From assembly GCF_002797915.1 (NCBI RefSeq), contig NZ_PGTY01000003.1, positions 1 to 64,000 of the forward strand: a stretch of DNA of 64,000 bases, read 5' to 3'. A program made the translations under genes and the position numbers. Positions within the stretch are counted from its first letter, which is position 1, and each line of letters begins with the position of its first letter. The notes below the pieces were generated by a model. It had not been told where the DNA came from. It saw only the letters and a list, made by a program, of their open reading frames with translations, and searched no databases. The DNA is from Yoonia maricola (GTDB taxonomy: Bacteria > Pseudomonadota > Alphaproteobacteria > Rhodobacterales > Rhodobacteraceae). This document shows, in pieces, positions 63,720-64,000 of this stretch.

Positions 63720-64000
63720 ATGGGCTACGCTGATGTTTATGGCGCTTGGAAAAATGATCCAGAAGGGTTCTGGATGGATCAGGCCAAGACAATCGACTGG
63801 ATTAGACCGCCGACCAAAGCGCTGGACGACAGTAATGCCCCCCTCTATCGCTGGTTCACCGATGCCGAGGTGAACACCTGCTACAATGCGGTTGACCGCC
63901 ATGTTGAAAACGGGCGCGGCGATCAGGCGGCCATTATCTACGACAGTCCGGTCACCCACACCAAACGCGAGATTACCTATGCTGAACTGCAAACGCGGGT
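63720..64000 (+). CDS. prpE: Propionyl-CoA synthetase (5' part, cut by window)
   Basis: From the ATG at 63720 (GGAGG 8 bases upstream) an open frame runs off the window: the N-terminal 93 residues read as PrpE, an acyl-CoA synthetase that activates propionate. Diagnostic stretches are YGAWKNDPEGFWMDQAKTID, APLYRWFTDAEVNTCYNAVD and RGDQAAIIYDSPVT. The catalytic domain with its AMP-binding loop lies beyond the end. Adjacent malic enzyme suits use of propionate through the methylmalonyl or methylcitrate routes. Confidence 0.85.
   Translation, partial: MGYADVYGAWKNDPEGFWMDQAKTIDWIRPPTKALDDSNAPLYRWFTDAEVNTCYNAVDRHVENGRGDQAAIIYDSPVTHTKREITYAELQTR

Overview
The window looks like a chromosomal segment of a marine alphaproteobacterium of the Rhodobacteraceae (Roseobacter group). 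This is inferred from gene content and order: a pyrimidine/purine salvage operon, a fadE-like/GST/thiolase/fadJ operon beside a MerR regulator, malic enzyme next to prpE, and a compact alphaproteobacterial type II secretion locus. Also typical is the recurring short GCCTCCGGCGG-type repeat just downstream of genes. Genus cannot be fixed by eye.

Layout. (1) 1-4854, minus strand: a type VI secretion vgrG module (vgrG, a DUF4123 adaptor, an unrecognised protein, a hydrophobic carrier protein, and the start of a candidate PD-(D/E)XK nuclease cut by the window edge). A 3'-truncated serine resolvase follows (5154-5591). (2) 5570-20679: a type II secretion system in two divergent blocks. Minus: DUF1800, DUF1501, gspL, gspM, gspC. 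Plus: gspE, F, G, H, I, J, K, prepilin peptidase, then the secretin gspD, which has an extra SPOR-like C-terminus. The DUF1800/DUF1501 pair is probably cargo of this machine. (3) 20748-23383, minus: a yjbF/yjbH exopolysaccharide pair. (4) 23604-30135, plus: a complete chemotaxis operon (STAS, cheY, cheA, cheW, cheR, a second cheY, a small protein with a CheZ/CheT-like DxxxQ motif, cheB with a degenerate receiver, cheD). It ends in a 267-bp element with 25-bp terminal inverted repeats. (5) 30404-35103, minus: a beta-hydroxyacid dehydrogenase, an acyl-CoA synthetase and an ABC exporter, then tRNA-Gly(UCC). (6) 35502-37513, plus: a membrane protein coupled to a membrane-anchored ClpP-like protease. 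(7) 37606-42943: 5'-nucleotidase, DUF952 plus pyrD, MATE exporter, two PaaI thioesterases. (8) 43078-50895, plus: two MerR regulators and a beta-oxidation operon. (9) 50932-55515: sulfotransferase, EamA transporter, acyl-CoA synthetase, and a membrane protein resembling a dead M48 peptidase. (10) 55516-61143, minus: upp, add, deoB, deoA, cdd and a VOC-cupin fusion. (11) 61267-64000, plus: the MaeB malic enzyme-phosphotransacetylase fusion and the start of prpE.

How it works together. Most of the right half is carbon metabolism: fatty-acid activation and oxidation, propionate activation, anaplerotic malate decarboxylation and nucleoside scavenging. The left half is about interacting with surroundings: T6SS effector delivery, T2SS protein export, exopolysaccharide export and a signalling array. 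The most interesting loci are the T6SS effector module, the T2SS with embedded DUF1800/DUF1501 genes and a SPOR-tailed secretin, and the chemotaxis operon with its putative new phosphatase and phosphorylation-blind CheB. No rRNA, CRISPR array, prophage or complete insertion sequence was seen.
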